Shown piece after piece: positions 16,382 to 25,044 of a stretch of DNA of 64,000 nt. The notes below the pieces were generated by a model. That model ran no database searches. It saw nothing but the letters and a program-made list of their open reading frames with translations, and was not told where the DNA came from. Origin of the DNA: Leucobacter luti (GTDB taxonomy: Bacteria > Actinomycetota > Actinomycetes > Actinomycetales > Microbacteriaceae); NCBI RefSeq assembly GCF_019464495.1, contig NZ_CP080492.1, positions 1,922,001 to 1,986,000 on the forward strand. The letters are read 5' to 3'. Each line of letters opens with the position of its first letter. The stretch's first letter is position 1. The position numbers and the translations under genes were made by a program.

Positions 16382-17262
16382 CGGAGGCTCCTTGCGTTCG
16401 AGGCGAGGCGGTCGCCAACAATGGTGATGCTCCACACGATGAGCACGATCGCGAGACCGGCGACGATCGCCTCGGTCGCGTTGCCGCGCAGCAGCGAGTC
16501 GAAGCCGCTCTTGACCATCAGGCCGAGATCAGCGGTGGGCGGCTGCACTCCGAGGCCAAGGAACGAGACGGCGGCGAGATCGATGACCGCGAAGCCGAGC
16601 GATGACACAGCCTGTGCGACCACGATCGGCTGCACATTGGGCAGGATCTGCTTCACGCTGATCCCCACCCCCGACTGGCCCTGGAGCCACGCGGCCTGCA
16701 CATAGGGCATGCCGCGCTCCCGCAGCGCAGCGCCACGCACCACGCGGGCGACGTATGGGATGTACCCGATCGAGAGCCCGACCACGACAGTGGGCAGATT
16801 CGGCCCGAAGATTGCGACCGCGATCAGCGCAAACACGATTCCGGGCACCGAGAACAGCACATCGAGTACCCACGAGATCACCGTGTCGACGCGGCCTCGA
16901 TTCCACGCGGCAACGAGCGCGAGCACGGTGCCAACGACGGTCGCGATGAGGATCACGAGCGTGGGTCCGAGCAGCGTGATCCGCGCCCCGAACATCAGGC
17001 GCGAGAGCAGGTCCCTGCCGAGCGCATCGGCGCCGAGCAGGTGCTGCGCGCTCGGCCCGGAGAGCGCAGCGAGCAGATCAGGGTAGTCGGGATCATACGG
17101 CGCAAGCCACGGCGCCAGCAGCGCTGCGAACACGAACACGGTCAGCACCGCTGCCGCGATAATTCCCGTCGGCCCGAGCTTGCGGCTCAGCCGGGTGAGG
17201 CAGCCGGGATCCTGTAGCGCGACGCGGCGGAGTGCGATCTGAGTCGTCGATGGTGCGGTCAT
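16378..17262 (-). CDS. ABC transporter permease (OppC/DppC-like)
   Basis: 294 residues. N-terminal tail, one helix (IIAAAVLTVFVFAALLAPWLAPYDP), a periplasmic loop with LLGADALGRDLLSRLMFGAR typical for OppC, then five helices with the EAA loop AAWLQGQSGVGISVKQILPNV. ATGA overlaps with both neighbours. Works with the OppB-like permease. Confidence 0.92.
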   Translation of the reverse strand: MTAPSTTQIALRRVALQDPGCLTRLSRKLGPTGIIAAAVLTVFVFAALLAPWLAPYDPDYPDLLAALSGPSAQHLLGADALGRDLLSRLMFGARITLLGPTLVILIATVVGTVLALVAAWNRGRVDTVISWVLDVLFSVPGIVFALIAVAIFGPNLPTVVVGLSIGYIPYVARVVRGAALRERGMPYVQAAWLQGQSGVGISVKQILPNVQPIVVAQAVSSLGFAVIDLAAVSFLGLGVQPPTADLGLMVKSGFDSLLRGNATEAIVAGLAIVLIVWSITIVGDRLASNARSLR

Positions 17263-18209
17263 TGTGTGCTCCCCAGCTGGATCCGCGGGTCGATGATCGT
17301 GTACAGGAAGTCGACGATCGCGTTGATGACCACAAATGCCACGACGAGCACGAGGATCACCGCCTGCACCACCGCGAAGTCGCGCTGCAGGATCGCACGC
17401 ACGAGCAGCGAGCCGAGGCCGTCAAGCGCGAACACGTTCTCGATCACCACGGCGCCGGCGATCAGCGTCGCCACAGTCAGCCCCAGCACGGTCGTGATCG
17501 GGATGAGCGCGTTGCGCAGAATGTGGCGGCGAATGATGAGGCCGGGCCGCAGACCACGTGCGACGGCGGTCTGCACGTGTTCGCGCCCCTCCTCCTCAAG
17601 CACCGAGGCGCGCGTGATCCGCGCTTGGTAGGCGGTGCTCGCCACGGCGAGAGCTGTGGCCGGCAGGATCAGGTGCACGAGTGTGTCGATCCCTCCGCTG
17701 CCGCTGCCGTTCGTGGGGAACCACCCGAGCCCGACCGCGAACACGCTGATCAGCGCGACACCGATGACAAACGCCGGCGTGGCGAGGCCGAGCGTGGCGA
17801 GCGTCGTAACGAGCTGGTCGACCCAGCCGCCGCGCAGCGAGCCCAGCAGCCCGAGGCCGACGCCCACCACCGCAATGATGAGCGTTGCCAGCGCAATGAG
17901 CGCAACGGTGGTGCCGACACGGCCACCGATCAGATTTGCAACCGGCTGCCGGTACACCACCGAGTCGCCGAGGTCTCCGCGGAACAGATCGCCCACCCAC
18001 GCGAAGTAGCGCACGAAGAACGGGTCGTCCAGGTGGTACTGGGCCGTGACCCGCGCGATCTGCTCGGCAGTCCCGCCGCGGGGCCCGAGCACGAAGCTCA
18101 GGGGACTCCCCGGGGCGAGATACAGCATACCGAAGACAACGAACGAGGTAATCAGCAGAACGAGCAGCAAGCTCCCCGATCGCCGCAAGAGGAATGCAGG
18201 GATGGACAC
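17259..18209 (-). CDS. ABC transporter permease (OppB/DppB-like)
   Basis: 316 residues, six helices. Starts FLLRRSGSLLLVLLITSFVVF, with YHLDDPFFVRYFAWVGDLFRGDLGDSV in the first loop and the EAA loop VLEEEGREHVQTAVARGLRPGLI, all OppB features. GTG start 3 bases after the binding-protein stop. Confidence 0.92.
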   Translation of the reverse strand: MSIPAFLLRRSGSLLLVLLITSFVVFGMLYLAPGSPLSFVLGPRGGTAEQIARVTAQYHLDDPFFVRYFAWVGDLFRGDLGDSVVYRQPVANLIGGRVGTTVALIALATLIIAVVGVGLGLLGSLRGGWVDQLVTTLATLGLATPAFVIGVALISVFAVGLGWFPTNGSGSGGIDTLVHLILPATALAVASTAYQARITRASVLEEEGREHVQTAVARGLRPGLIIRRHILRNALIPITTVLGLTVATLIAGAVVIENVFALDGLGSLLVRAILQRDFAVVQAVILVLVVAFVVINAIVDFLYTIIDPRIQLGSTQ

Positions 18210-18212
18210 GTG

Positions 18213-19868
18213 TTACTCCACGCCTCCGATAGTGGCGGCCCACGGGTATCCGAGGTACGCCGAGGACGCCGTGGCGCCTGAGATCTCGGTGTTCTGCACC
18301 AGGATGACCGGGAGATCCCCCATGGGCAGCCACGGCAGATCTCGCGTGATCTTCTCCTGCGCCGCGATCGTGTACTCAGCACGCTTGACCGGATCCAGCG
18401 TCTTGCGGGCGTCGGTGAGCTCCTGGGCCGCACCGTCGTACTTGATGAAGTTGTTCGTGCTCTCCGGCATGAACGTCGTGTAGACGTCGAGCGGATCCGT
18501 CACATTGCCGTAGTAGGTGGTGAAGAAGCCGTCGAGACCCTCGCGCGCCTTCGGGTCGAAGTAGAGGTTACCGAACTGCTCAACCGGGATCACTTTGGTT
18601 TCGATCGTGAGGCCGATGGCCTGGCCAGCAGCCTGGATCAGGTTGGCCGTCTGTTCGTGCACTGCGGAGGAGCCCTGCACGCCGAGCACGATCGGAGCGG
18701 AGATGTCACCAGCGTCGGCCAGGAGTTCCTTCGCGTGGGCGATGTCCGGCTGCATCTCGTAGCTGTCGAACGCCTCCTGGAACATCGCGCCAGCCTCGTC
18801 GTCACCGTAGTAGGCGGGCCCGGTGAGCACCGGCGATGGGATCGCGGCGCCTTGGAACACGACGTCGGCGATCGCCCGGCTGTCGATTGCCGCGAGCAGC
18901 GCCTCGCGCACCTTCGGGTTCGAGAAGGTGCCGGTCTCCTGGATCGCGCGCAACGACCAGAAGATGTATGACTTGCCGAAGGTGATGCTCGCGTCGCTGC
19001 CCTCGAGTTGGCTCAGGCCAGCGGGCGGCAGGTAGAAGAACTGGCCGTCAACATCGCCGGATCGCAGCGCGTTGACCGCGGTCGACTCGTCCGCAATGAA
19101 GCTGAAGGAGAGTTTCTCGACCTTCGGGATCAGCTGCTCATCCCAATAGTTCTCGTTCTTCACCAGGGTGATCGCCTTGCCTGGCTCCCAGCTTTCGAGC
19201 TGGAACGGGCCGGTGCACATCATGCCGCCCTGTGGTGTGCCGAATTGCTCGCCCGCCGCCTCGGCCGCGGCCTGCTGCACGATCGCTCCGGCGGCACTCG
19301 ACATGCCCTGTTCAAACAGGGCGTCAGGCTGTGTCAGCTTCACGGTGACCTGGTTCTCGCCTGATTTCTCAACCGAGGCGACGTTCTGGAAGTAGTCGGT
19401 CCAGTAGCTCGCCGTTTCCGGCCCGACCTGGCGGCCGAGCGAGTAGACCACGTCGTCCGCGGTGAGCGGTGTGCCGTCCCAGAACGTCACGCCGGAGCGC
19501 AGGGTGTAGACGTACGTCGTGTCATCCGGCGACTCGATCTTCTCCGCGAGCGCGTTCTCGATCGTGAGATCGGGGGTGATGCGGGTAAGTCCCTCGCAGG
19601 TGTTGGAATCGACCGTGTTCTCCGCGTAGTTGAAGGAGAGCATCGGGTCGAGCGACATCGGCTCGTACGGCAGGTTCCACGTCACCTCGGCGACCGGGTG
19701 TGCGCCAGGCTCCGTGGTGGTGGCGAGGCTGGCCGCATCGATGTCGAACTTCGCGGCGGCGTCACCGCCACCTCCGCCGCCAGGTGCGGCTCCTCCGCCA
19801 GCGCAGGCGGTGAGCGTCAGTGCCGCTGCGGCGAGCGCGCCGGTGAGCAGCAGGGTTCGTTTAGTCAC
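18213..19868 (-). CDS. ABC transporter substrate-binding lipoprotein (SBP family 5)
   Basis: 551 residues. Lipoprotein signal LLLTGALAAAALTLTACAGG with lipobox LTAC (Cys at about 22), Gly-rich linker, then an SBP_bac_5 domain (EPMSLDPMLSFNYAENTV; YVYTLRSGVTFWDGTPLTADDVVYSL). Such proteins bind peptides, nickel or small ring compounds; with deaminase genes on both ends of the operon a nitrogenous small molecule is plausible. GTG start behind AAAGGAG. The leader 19869-19968 is strongly strand-biased (C/A in mRNA sense) and has no gene. Confidence 0.9.
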   Translation of the reverse strand: MTKRTLLLTGALAAAALTLTACAGGGAAPGGGGGGDAAAKFDIDAASLATTTEPGAHPVAEVTWNLPYEPMSLDPMLSFNYAENTVDSNTCEGLTRITPDLTIENALAEKIESPDDTTYVYTLRSGVTFWDGTPLTADDVVYSLGRQVGPETASYWTDYFQNVASVEKSGENQVTVKLTQPDALFEQGMSSAAGAIVQQAAAEAAGEQFGTPQGGMMCTGPFQLESWEPGKAITLVKNENYWDEQLIPKVEKLSFSFIADESTAVNALRSGDVDGQFFYLPPAGLSQLEGSDASITFGKSYIFWSLRAIQETGTFSNPKVREALLAAIDSRAIADVVFQGAAIPSPVLTGPAYYGDDEAGAMFQEAFDSYEMQPDIAHAKELLADAGDISAPIVLGVQGSSAVHEQTANLIQAAGQAIGLTIETKVIPVEQFGNLYFDPKAREGLDGFFTTYYGNVTDPLDVYTTFMPESTNNFIKYDGAAQELTDARKTLDPVKRAEYTIAAQEKITRDLPWLPMGDLPVILVQNTEISGATASSAYLGYPWAATIGGVE

Positions 19869-19968
19869 GGGGACTCCTTTGTTCCAGTGTGGTGCGGTGG
19901 TGGTGCGGGTGTTGGGTGGGTGTTGTGGTGGGTGGTCGTAAGGGTGTGGTGCGGACGGCCGCTCGCGG

Positions 19969-21027
19969 TTAGCCGGTCACGTCAGCGCCGTGGCGCAGCA
20001 CGCGCGTCGGCGCCGGGCGGTCCACGACCAGCTGCGCGAGGTTCTGGGCGGCGAACTCCAGCCGGGTTGGCGCCGTGGCGCCCGCCCACTCGGCGAGATC
20101 CGGCAGCCCGAGCATCTCTCCGCCAGCCGTCGATGCGATCCGGAACGCCCGCTCCAGCTCAGCGTCGGTCATGGCACCGGTGCGGTAGGCCAGGAGGTGG
20201 GCTCGGTCGACCATGCTGCCAGAGCCGAACGGGCTCCAGGTATCGCGCACACCGTCTGACCCGGCGACGAGCCTGACACCGTGCTGCTCGAAGCGATCGA
20301 TATTCGGCACGGGATCGGGCCCGAGCGCGCAAGTGGCGATCCAGATCCCGGCCTCGGCCACGCAGTCGAGCGTCTCCCCGAGCGACGGGAGCGTCTCGTC
20401 GCACAGCGCGAACGCGTGCCCGATCGTGACGCGCCCCTGGCGGCCGCCTGCGACCGTGCGCGCTGCGATTTCGCGGATCTCCGCGAGCCCGTCTTCGCCG
20501 CCGTCGTGCAGGTGGATGTCGAGATCCCGTCCGGACTGATCCGCGAGCCCGAAGATCGCGTCGAGGTGTCCATGCAGGTCTCCCTCGATGCCGAGTGGGT
20601 CAATCCCTCCGACCAGATCGGCGCCCGCAGTCAGCGCGGCTGCCATGAGATCGAGCGTGCCGGGATCCGTGAGGAGCCCGAACTGGGGGAACGCCACGAT
20701 CTGCACGGTGAGGTGGGGTGCGAGGCGCTCGGCCGCGGCGCGCACGCCTTCGACGTTGCGCAGCCCCAGCTCGGTGGAGACATCAACGTGCGCGCGCATC
20801 GCGAGCGTGCCGTTGGCCAGAGCGTGCTGCATCAGCGCGTAGGAGCGATCCTCGACGCTTGACGGCAGGTCGAACTGGGTCGCGCGATCGTTCTCGATGA
20901 GCTCGGTGAGCGAGTGCGCCGGGCGACGCGACATCCACGGGTCGCCCCAGGTGGTCTTGTCCGGGTGGATATGGCTGTCCACGAGGCCCGGGGTCGCGAG
21001 CAGGTGGGGATTCGGGAGCACCGTCAT
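19969..21027 (-). CDS. Cytosine deaminase-like amidohydrolase
   Basis: 352 residues, TIM-barrel metal hydrolase of the CodA group. Metal and catalytic residues visible: DSHIHPDK (His19, His21), LDIHLHDGGEDG (His and Glu), TIGHAFALC, and GSDGVRDTWSPFGSG with the metal Asp, which matches the CodA pattern SDxVxDxWxPxG. Acts on a cyclic amide or amine in the cytoplasm; the exact base cannot be read. Lacks the usual N-terminal beta-sandwich extension, beginning almost at the barrel. Divergent from the FadR-type regulator. Confidence 0.82.
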   Translation of the reverse strand: MTVLPNPHLLATPGLVDSHIHPDKTTWGDPWMSRRPAHSLTELIENDRATQFDLPSSVEDRSYALMQHALANGTLAMRAHVDVSTELGLRNVEGVRAAAERLAPHLTVQIVAFPQFGLLTDPGTLDLMAAALTAGADLVGGIDPLGIEGDLHGHLDAIFGLADQSGRDLDIHLHDGGEDGLAEIREIAARTVAGGRQGRVTIGHAFALCDETLPSLGETLDCVAEAGIWIATCALGPDPVPNIDRFEQHGVRLVAGSDGVRDTWSPFGSGSMVDRAHLLAYRTGAMTDAELERAFRIASTAGGEMLGLPDLAEWAGATAPTRLEFAAQNLAQLVVDRPAPTRVLRHGADVTG

Positions 21028-21097
21028 GTGAGGCCTTTCTCAGTGAGGTTGCTCGCCCGGCCACAGTTTGGGATGGCGCGAATCAACTCGTCAGACA

Positions 21098-21110
21098 TAT
21101 GATAACCATA
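21098..21110. promoter_or_regulatory. Candidate FadR-type operator
   Basis: Dyad TATG-ATAAC-CATA in an AT-rich island between the divergent deaminase (start 21027) and regulator (start 21140). Confidence 0.45.
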
Positions 21111-21139
21111 CGACCTATCGAATCTGCAAGGATGTGCTT

Positions 21140-21823
21140 GTGCAACCAATCAACCGACGTTCCCTCGTCGACACTGTCGTCGACGAGCTGAAGCGCGAAA
21201 TCAGCGCTGGCCGCTGGGTGCCTGGCGATCGGATCCCCTCGGAGGCCGAACTCACCACGACACTCGGCGTCAGCAGGCCCTCCGTGCGCGAGGCGGTCCG
21301 CTCGCTCGTACAACTCGGGCTCCTCGAGACCAAACAGGGCGACGGCACCTACGTCATCGCCACCGATCCAACGCAGGTGGCGCTGCGGCGCGCGATTCAC
21401 TCGGCGGACAGCCGCGAAGTGATCCGGGTGCGGCGCGCGCTCGACGAACTGGCAGCCCGGGAGGCTGCAGAGCATCGCAGCGATACGGAACTTGCGGAGC
21501 TCGAGGGGCGACTCACAGAGCGCACTGCGGCCATCGCCGCGGGTGACGCCGAGGCATTCGCCGACGCCGATGTCGCGTATCACCTCGGTATCGCGCACGC
21601 CTCGGGCAACCGGCTGCTCGCCGATATCTACGCGAGCTTCGACGCCTCGCTCCGTGAATCAGTGGCAGACGCCTCGTGCCTCGCCCAGCGCAATGATCCC
21701 GATCGTGCCGATATGCACGTCGCGCTGTTCCAGGCCATCGCCGCGCAGGATCCGAATCGCGCGGCCGCTGCCGCGCTCGGAGTACTGGAGCAGCAAGAGC
21801 GTCTCCTCAATGAGCTCGACTGA
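21140..21823 (+). CDS. GntR family regulator, FadR/LldR type
   Basis: 227 residues. Winged helix with ISAGRWVPGDRIPSEAELTTTLGVSRPSVREAVRSL (in the first 65 residues), then an FCD domain with DADVAYHLGIAHASGNRLL and DMHVALFQAIAAQD, the metal-site histidines of the fold. GTG at 21140 chosen because AAGGA lies 7 bases before it; a GTG two codons upstream is possible. Likely represses the deaminase/ABC operon and its own operon with the MFS gene. Confidence 0.88.
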   Translation: MQPINRRSLVDTVVDELKREISAGRWVPGDRIPSEAELTTTLGVSRPSVREAVRSLVQLGLLETKQGDGTYVIATDPTQVALRRAIHSADSREVIRVRRALDELAAREAAEHRSDTELAELEGRLTERTAAIAAGDAEAFADADVAYHLGIAHASGNRLLADIYASFDASLRESVADASCLAQRNDPDRADMHVALFQAIAAQDPNRAAAAALGVLEQQERLLNELD

Positions 21824-23030
21824 GCGGCGCAGGGGGGTCTCAGCCGGTGTCCTGATCCTCGCGATCGGCTTGAGCGTCCGCTTCCCCATCACGTCCGTTT
21901 CCCCGCTGCTCGCCGATATCGGCACCGCCTACGGGCTCTCGGCTAGCGGGCTCGCAGCGCTGAGCTCACTTCCCGTACTGATGTTCGGGCTCGCATCACC
22001 CTTCGCCCCGCTGCTCGTGCGCCGGTTCGGGCTTTCCCGCGCGGTGACACTGCTCCTCGCGCTGCTCGCACTCGCCACACTCGTGCGCCCGCTCGCGACT
22101 CCACTGCTCTTTGCTGGAGTGATCCTTGGCGGAGCTGCGATCGCGCTGCTCGGGATCCTCGCGCCGCAGATCATTCGCCAGGGGCTCGCCCACCGCGGTG
22201 GCTTCTGGACCGGGGTGTACACGACGTCGTTCGGAGTCAGCGCGGCAGTCGGCGCAGCGTTCTCCGTCCCCCTGCTGCACGTGCTCGGCGAGAGCGTGTC
22301 GGCGGCGCTGATGGCGTGGGCCGTGCCGTTGCTCATCGCACTCGGGCTTGCACTCGGCTTCGGGCCGGGCCTTGCCGCCCCGGCGGGGTCCGAGCAGCTC
22401 GCTGCCCCCGTGCCGCGCACTTCGGTGTTTCGTGCACCGGGGATCTGGGCAGTGACCGGGTTCTTCGGATGCCAGGCACTCATCTACTTCGCACTCACCG
22501 CGTGGCTCCCGACGATCGCTCTGGATCGCGGCCTCAGCCCGAGCGCGGCAGGCCTGCTGCTCGCTTGGCTCAGTATCGCGGGCCTGCCCGCCTCCCTCGT
22601 TGCGCCAACGCTTGCGTCGAAACCGAGGCTGCGCACCCCGCTGATCGTGGGAGTCGCGCTGCTCTCAGCCGCCTCCCTGCTCGGGCTGGCCTACGGCCCG
22701 ATCGAATTCGCTCCGCTCGTGGTGGCACTGCTCGGAATCGCGCAGAGCGGGGCGTTCGGCCTCGCGATCGCACTCATCGTGTTCACCGCTCCAAGCGCAA
22801 GCCAAACGGCGGCGTTCTCCGCGGTGAGTCAGGGCGTGGGCTATGCGTTCGCCGCAGCGGGCCCACTCGTGCTCGGATTGCTGTCGCAGGCGAAAATCGA
22901 GTGGTCCGCAATCCTGCTTCTGCTCGTGGGGATTGCAGGTGTCGAGCTGGTATTCGGGGTGGCCGGATCGCGCGCCTCGCAGCGCGGAACGGGGCACTCC
23001 CCGGCTGCCGTCACGACCGCCGGGGAGTAA
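21810..23030 (+). CDS. MFS transporter, CynX/NimT-like
   Basis: 406 residues, 12 helices. The start RRRGVSAGVLILAIGLSVRFPITSVSPLL is typical for the cyanate/nitroimidazole (CynX) branch, as are GILAPQIIRQ and GFFGCQALIYFALTAWLPTI. The ATG overlaps the 3' end of the regulator by 14 bases, so both are co-translated. In context it may import or export the compound handled by the neighbouring deaminases. Confidence 0.87.
   Translation: MSSTERRRGVSAGVLILAIGLSVRFPITSVSPLLADIGTAYGLSASGLAALSSLPVLMFGLASPFAPLLVRRFGLSRAVTLLLALLALATLVRPLATPLLFAGVILGGAAIALLGILAPQIIRQGLAHRGGFWTGVYTTSFGVSAAVGAAFSVPLLHVLGESVSAALMAWAVPLLIALGLALGFGPGLAAPAGSEQLAAPVPRTSVFRAPGIWAVTGFFGCQALIYFALTAWLPTIALDRGLSPSAAGLLLAWLSIAGLPASLVAPTLASKPRLRTPLIVGVALLSAASLLGLAYGPIEFAPLVVALLGIAQSGAFGLAIALIVFTAPSASQTAAFSAVSQGVGYAFAAAGPLVLGLLSQAKIEWSAILLLLVGIAGVELVFGVAGSRASQRGTGHSPAAVTTAGE
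22996..23028 (+). terminator. Hairpin at the end of the MFS gene
   Basis: ACTCCCCGGC pairs perfectly with GCCGGGGAGT (13-base loop); it lies within the last codons of the gene, ending 2 bases before the last base of the stop codon. Confidence 0.65.
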
Positions 23031-23077
23031 GCGAGCGAAGAGGCCTCCGCCGCGCGGAGTGCGCTGCGCAGCATGCG

Positions 23078-23125
23078 CAGGCCCAGGCCCAGGCCCAGGC
23101 CCAGGCCCAGGCCCAGGCCCAGGCG
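23078..23125. repeat. Hexanucleotide tandem repeat, 8 copies
   Basis: Seven perfect CAGGCC units and a final CAGGCG. The array ends 4 bases before the -10 box of the next gene, so it occupies its spacer and -35 region. Confidence 0.95.
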
Positions 23126-23129
23126 AGCA

Positions 23130-23135
23130 TAGACT
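23130..23135 (+). promoter_or_regulatory. -10 box of SCO4848-family gene (leaderless)
   Basis: TAGACT, 6 bases before ATG 23142. The -35 position is inside the hexanucleotide repeat. Confidence 0.6.
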
Positions 23136-23141
23136 GTGGGC

Positions 23142-23360
23142 ATGGTCGTCTTCGCCGGAATCGTGCTGCTCATCAATGCCGTCTACAACATCGTGGTGTG
23201 GCCCCGATTCTGGACGCGAGTGGCTCACGATCCGCGCGCCCGGGATGATCAGGGGCGCGCCACGCGCTTCTTGAAGGTGCACGCGATCCTCATCGGGATC
23301 GCACTGCTCATCGCAGTGGTCTCTGCCATCGCCGGCGTCATGCTGCTCCTGCAGCCCTAG
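23142..23360 (+). CDS. SCO4848-family small membrane protein
   Basis: 72 residues with two hydrophobic helices (VVFAGIVLLINAVYNIVVW and ILIGIALLIAVVSAIAGVML) separated by a polar loop with FWTRVAHDPRA. This pattern is conserved across actinobacteria as the SCO4848 family, function unknown. ATG preferred to the in-frame GTG at 23136 because the -10 box ends at 23135. Confidence 0.75.
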   Translation: MVVFAGIVLLINAVYNIVVWPRFWTRVAHDPRARDDQGRATRFLKVHAILIGIALLIAVVSAIAGVMLLLQP

Positions 23361-23533
23361 TGCTCCGCAGGCTCGCTTTCGGGCTCGACAGTCTCGTGGC
23401 GGCCAGAGTCCGTGTGCGTCGCTGGTCCGAGATGCGAGGCTCCGCCCTCGTCCACCCACTCGTGGCCCTCATCGGTGTTGTGAGCTGGGTCCGACTCGTG
23501 ATCAGTCACACCCCGTCGCTGTTCATTCAACAT
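23357..23533 (-). CDS. Small acidic hydrophilic protein
   Basis: 58 residues, very rich in E, D, H, T, S, with no hydrophobic core (likely disordered). Ribosome binding site GGGAGGA lies just before the ATG at 23533, and the gene ends within the stop codon of the convergent membrane protein. No family recognised; could be a false ORF. Confidence 0.5.
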   Translation of the reverse strand: MLNEQRRGVTDHESDPAHNTDEGHEWVDEGGASHLGPATHTDSGRHETVEPESEPAEH

Positions 23534-23655
23534 CGTGTCCTCCCATCCGGATCTCACCACGTCGGATGAGATCACGTGGCCTCAGAATACGCCCGTCGCA
23601 CTGCCACGGCTACCCCTGGCCGATCTGATTCTCAGCGCGGAATCAGCTCCACGCC

Positions 23656-23661
23656 TAGGAT
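23656..23661 (+). promoter_or_regulatory. -10 box of cytidylyltransferase gene (leaderless)
   Basis: TAGGAT, 6 bases before ATG 23668. The preceding stretch 23534-23655 shows no gene. Confidence 0.6.
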
Positions 23662-23667
23662 GGAGGG

Positions 23668-24066
23668 ATGAAGCGGATCCTCACCTACGGCACGTTCGAT
23701 CTCCTGCACTGGGGTCACATCCGACTGCTGCGGCGTGCCCGTGCCCTCGGCGACTACCTCGTCGTCGCCGCATCGAGCGAAGAGTTCAACGCGGGCAAGG
23801 GCAAGAAGACCTACCATGACTTCGAAACCCGCAAGAACATGCTCGAGGCGGTGCGCTACGTCGACCTCGTGATCCCGGAGCACGCGTGGGACCAGAAGAT
23901 CGGCGACGTGCAGAAGTACGAGATCGACACCGTCGTCATGGGCGGCGATTGGGAGGGCGACCCCCGCTTCGAGGTGCTGCGCGACTACTGCGAGGTGATC
24001 TACCTCGACCGCACCGAGGGCGTCTCCACGTCCAAGATCAAAAAAGACCTCGGCGTCAACGCCTAG
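23668..24066 (+). CDS. tagD: Glycerol-3-phosphate cytidylyltransferase
   Basis: 132 residues, the normal size of TagD. Makes CDP-glycerol from CTP and glycerol 3-phosphate for wall glycopolymers. Nucleotidyltransferase signature GTFDLLHWGH (His-x-Gly-His at about 14-17), metal/ribose loop MGGDWEGDPRF, and RTEGVSTSKIK (RTxGxST) near the C-terminus. Stand-alone with its own leaderless promoter; no polymerase gene is adjacent, though an envelope glycan cluster lies at 50-55 kb. Confidence 0.93.
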   Translation: MKRILTYGTFDLLHWGHIRLLRRARALGDYLVVAASSEEFNAGKGKKTYHDFETRKNMLEAVRYVDLVIPEHAWDQKIGDVQKYEIDTVVMGGDWEGDPRFEVLRDYCEVIYLDRTEGVSTSKIKKDLGVNA

Positions 24067-24192
24067 CCCGCGCCTCGCCCCGGCAGCTCCGCGTCCTCAG
24101 TCGGGACGGGATACGACCACGATCTGATCCGCGGTGCGCCCCGGCGCCCTGGCACCCGCTCGCTCCGCACTCGTGCGCGCCGCACCACTAAA

Positions 24193-24240
24193 GGGCCCCA
24201 GTTGGCGGCTTCATCACGCGTGAAGCCAGCAGCTGGGACC
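24193..24240. terminator. Bidirectional hairpin terminator
   Basis: Core GGCTTCA (24207-24213) / TGAAGCC (24221-24227) with an outer CCCAG / CTGGG pair (24197-24201, 24233-24237), between convergent genes. Confidence 0.7.
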
Positions 24241-24270
24241 CCTCAGGAGTGGGACCGGGCGCGGAGCGCG

Positions 24271-25044
24271 CTACAGCACCTTCGAGAGAAACGCCTTCGT
24301 GCGCTCGCGCTGCGGATTGGAGAGCACCTCGGCGGGCACTCCGGACTCGACGACAACGCCGCCGTCCATGAACACGAGCTTGTCTGCGACCTCACGCGCG
24401 AAGCCCATCTCGTGCGTCACGACGATCATCGTCATGCCACTCTGCGCGAGCCCCTTCATCACGTCAAGGACCTCACCGACGAGCTCGGGATCAAGGGCTG
24501 ACGTGGGCTCGTCGAACAGCATCAGCTTCGGTTCCATTGCCAGCGCGCGAGCGATAGCAACACGCTGCTGCTGCCCACCCGACAGGTGCGCCGGGTAGTA
24601 GTCGTGCCGATCAGCGAGACCGACGCGCGCCAACAGGTCCAGCGCACGCGACTTCTGCGTTGCGCGGTCGCCCTTGCGCAGCAGCGTCGGTGCGAGCATC
24701 ACGTTTTCCAGTGCCGTCATGTGCGGGAACAGGTTGAAGCGCTGGAACACCATTCCGATGTCTCGGCGCTGCTTCGAGGCCTCACGCGGGTGCATCTCGT
24801 AGATCTTGTCGCCCTGCTGGCGGTAGCCGACGAGCACGCCGTCCACTGACAGCCGGCCGGCATTGACCGTCTCCAGGTGGTTGATGCAGCGCAGGAACGT
24901 CGATTTGCCGGAACCGGAGGGCCCCACGAGGCAGAGCACTTCACCACGCTGCACCTCAAGCGAGATGGACTTCAGCACCAGGTTTGAGCCGAAAGACTTC
25001 GAGACGCCCTCGGCCAGCACCATCGGTGTTTCTGTGGCGGTCAT
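24271..25044 (-). CDS. Polar amino acid ABC transporter ATPase (GlnQ-like)
   Basis: 257 residues. Walker [10 protein letters not shown], signature LSGGQQQR, Walker [15 protein letters not shown], and the C-terminal segment AKAFLSKVL style end [12 protein letters not shown] typical for GlnQ/HisP. Contains the insertion [26 protein letters not shown] overlap with the permease gene upstream. Confidence 0.94.
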   Translation of the reverse strand: MTATETPMVLAEGVSKSFGSNLVLKSISLEVQRGEVLCLVGPSGSGKSTFLRCINHLETVNAGRLSVDGVLVGYRQQGDKIYEMHPREASKQRRDIGMVFQRFNLFPHMTALENVMLAPTLLRKGDRATQKSRALDLLARVGLADRHDYYPAHLSGGQQQRVAIARALAMEPKLMLFDEPTSALDPELVGEVLDVMKGLAQSGMTMIVVTHEMGFAREVADKLVFMDGGVVVESGVPAEVLSNPQRERTKAFLSKVL

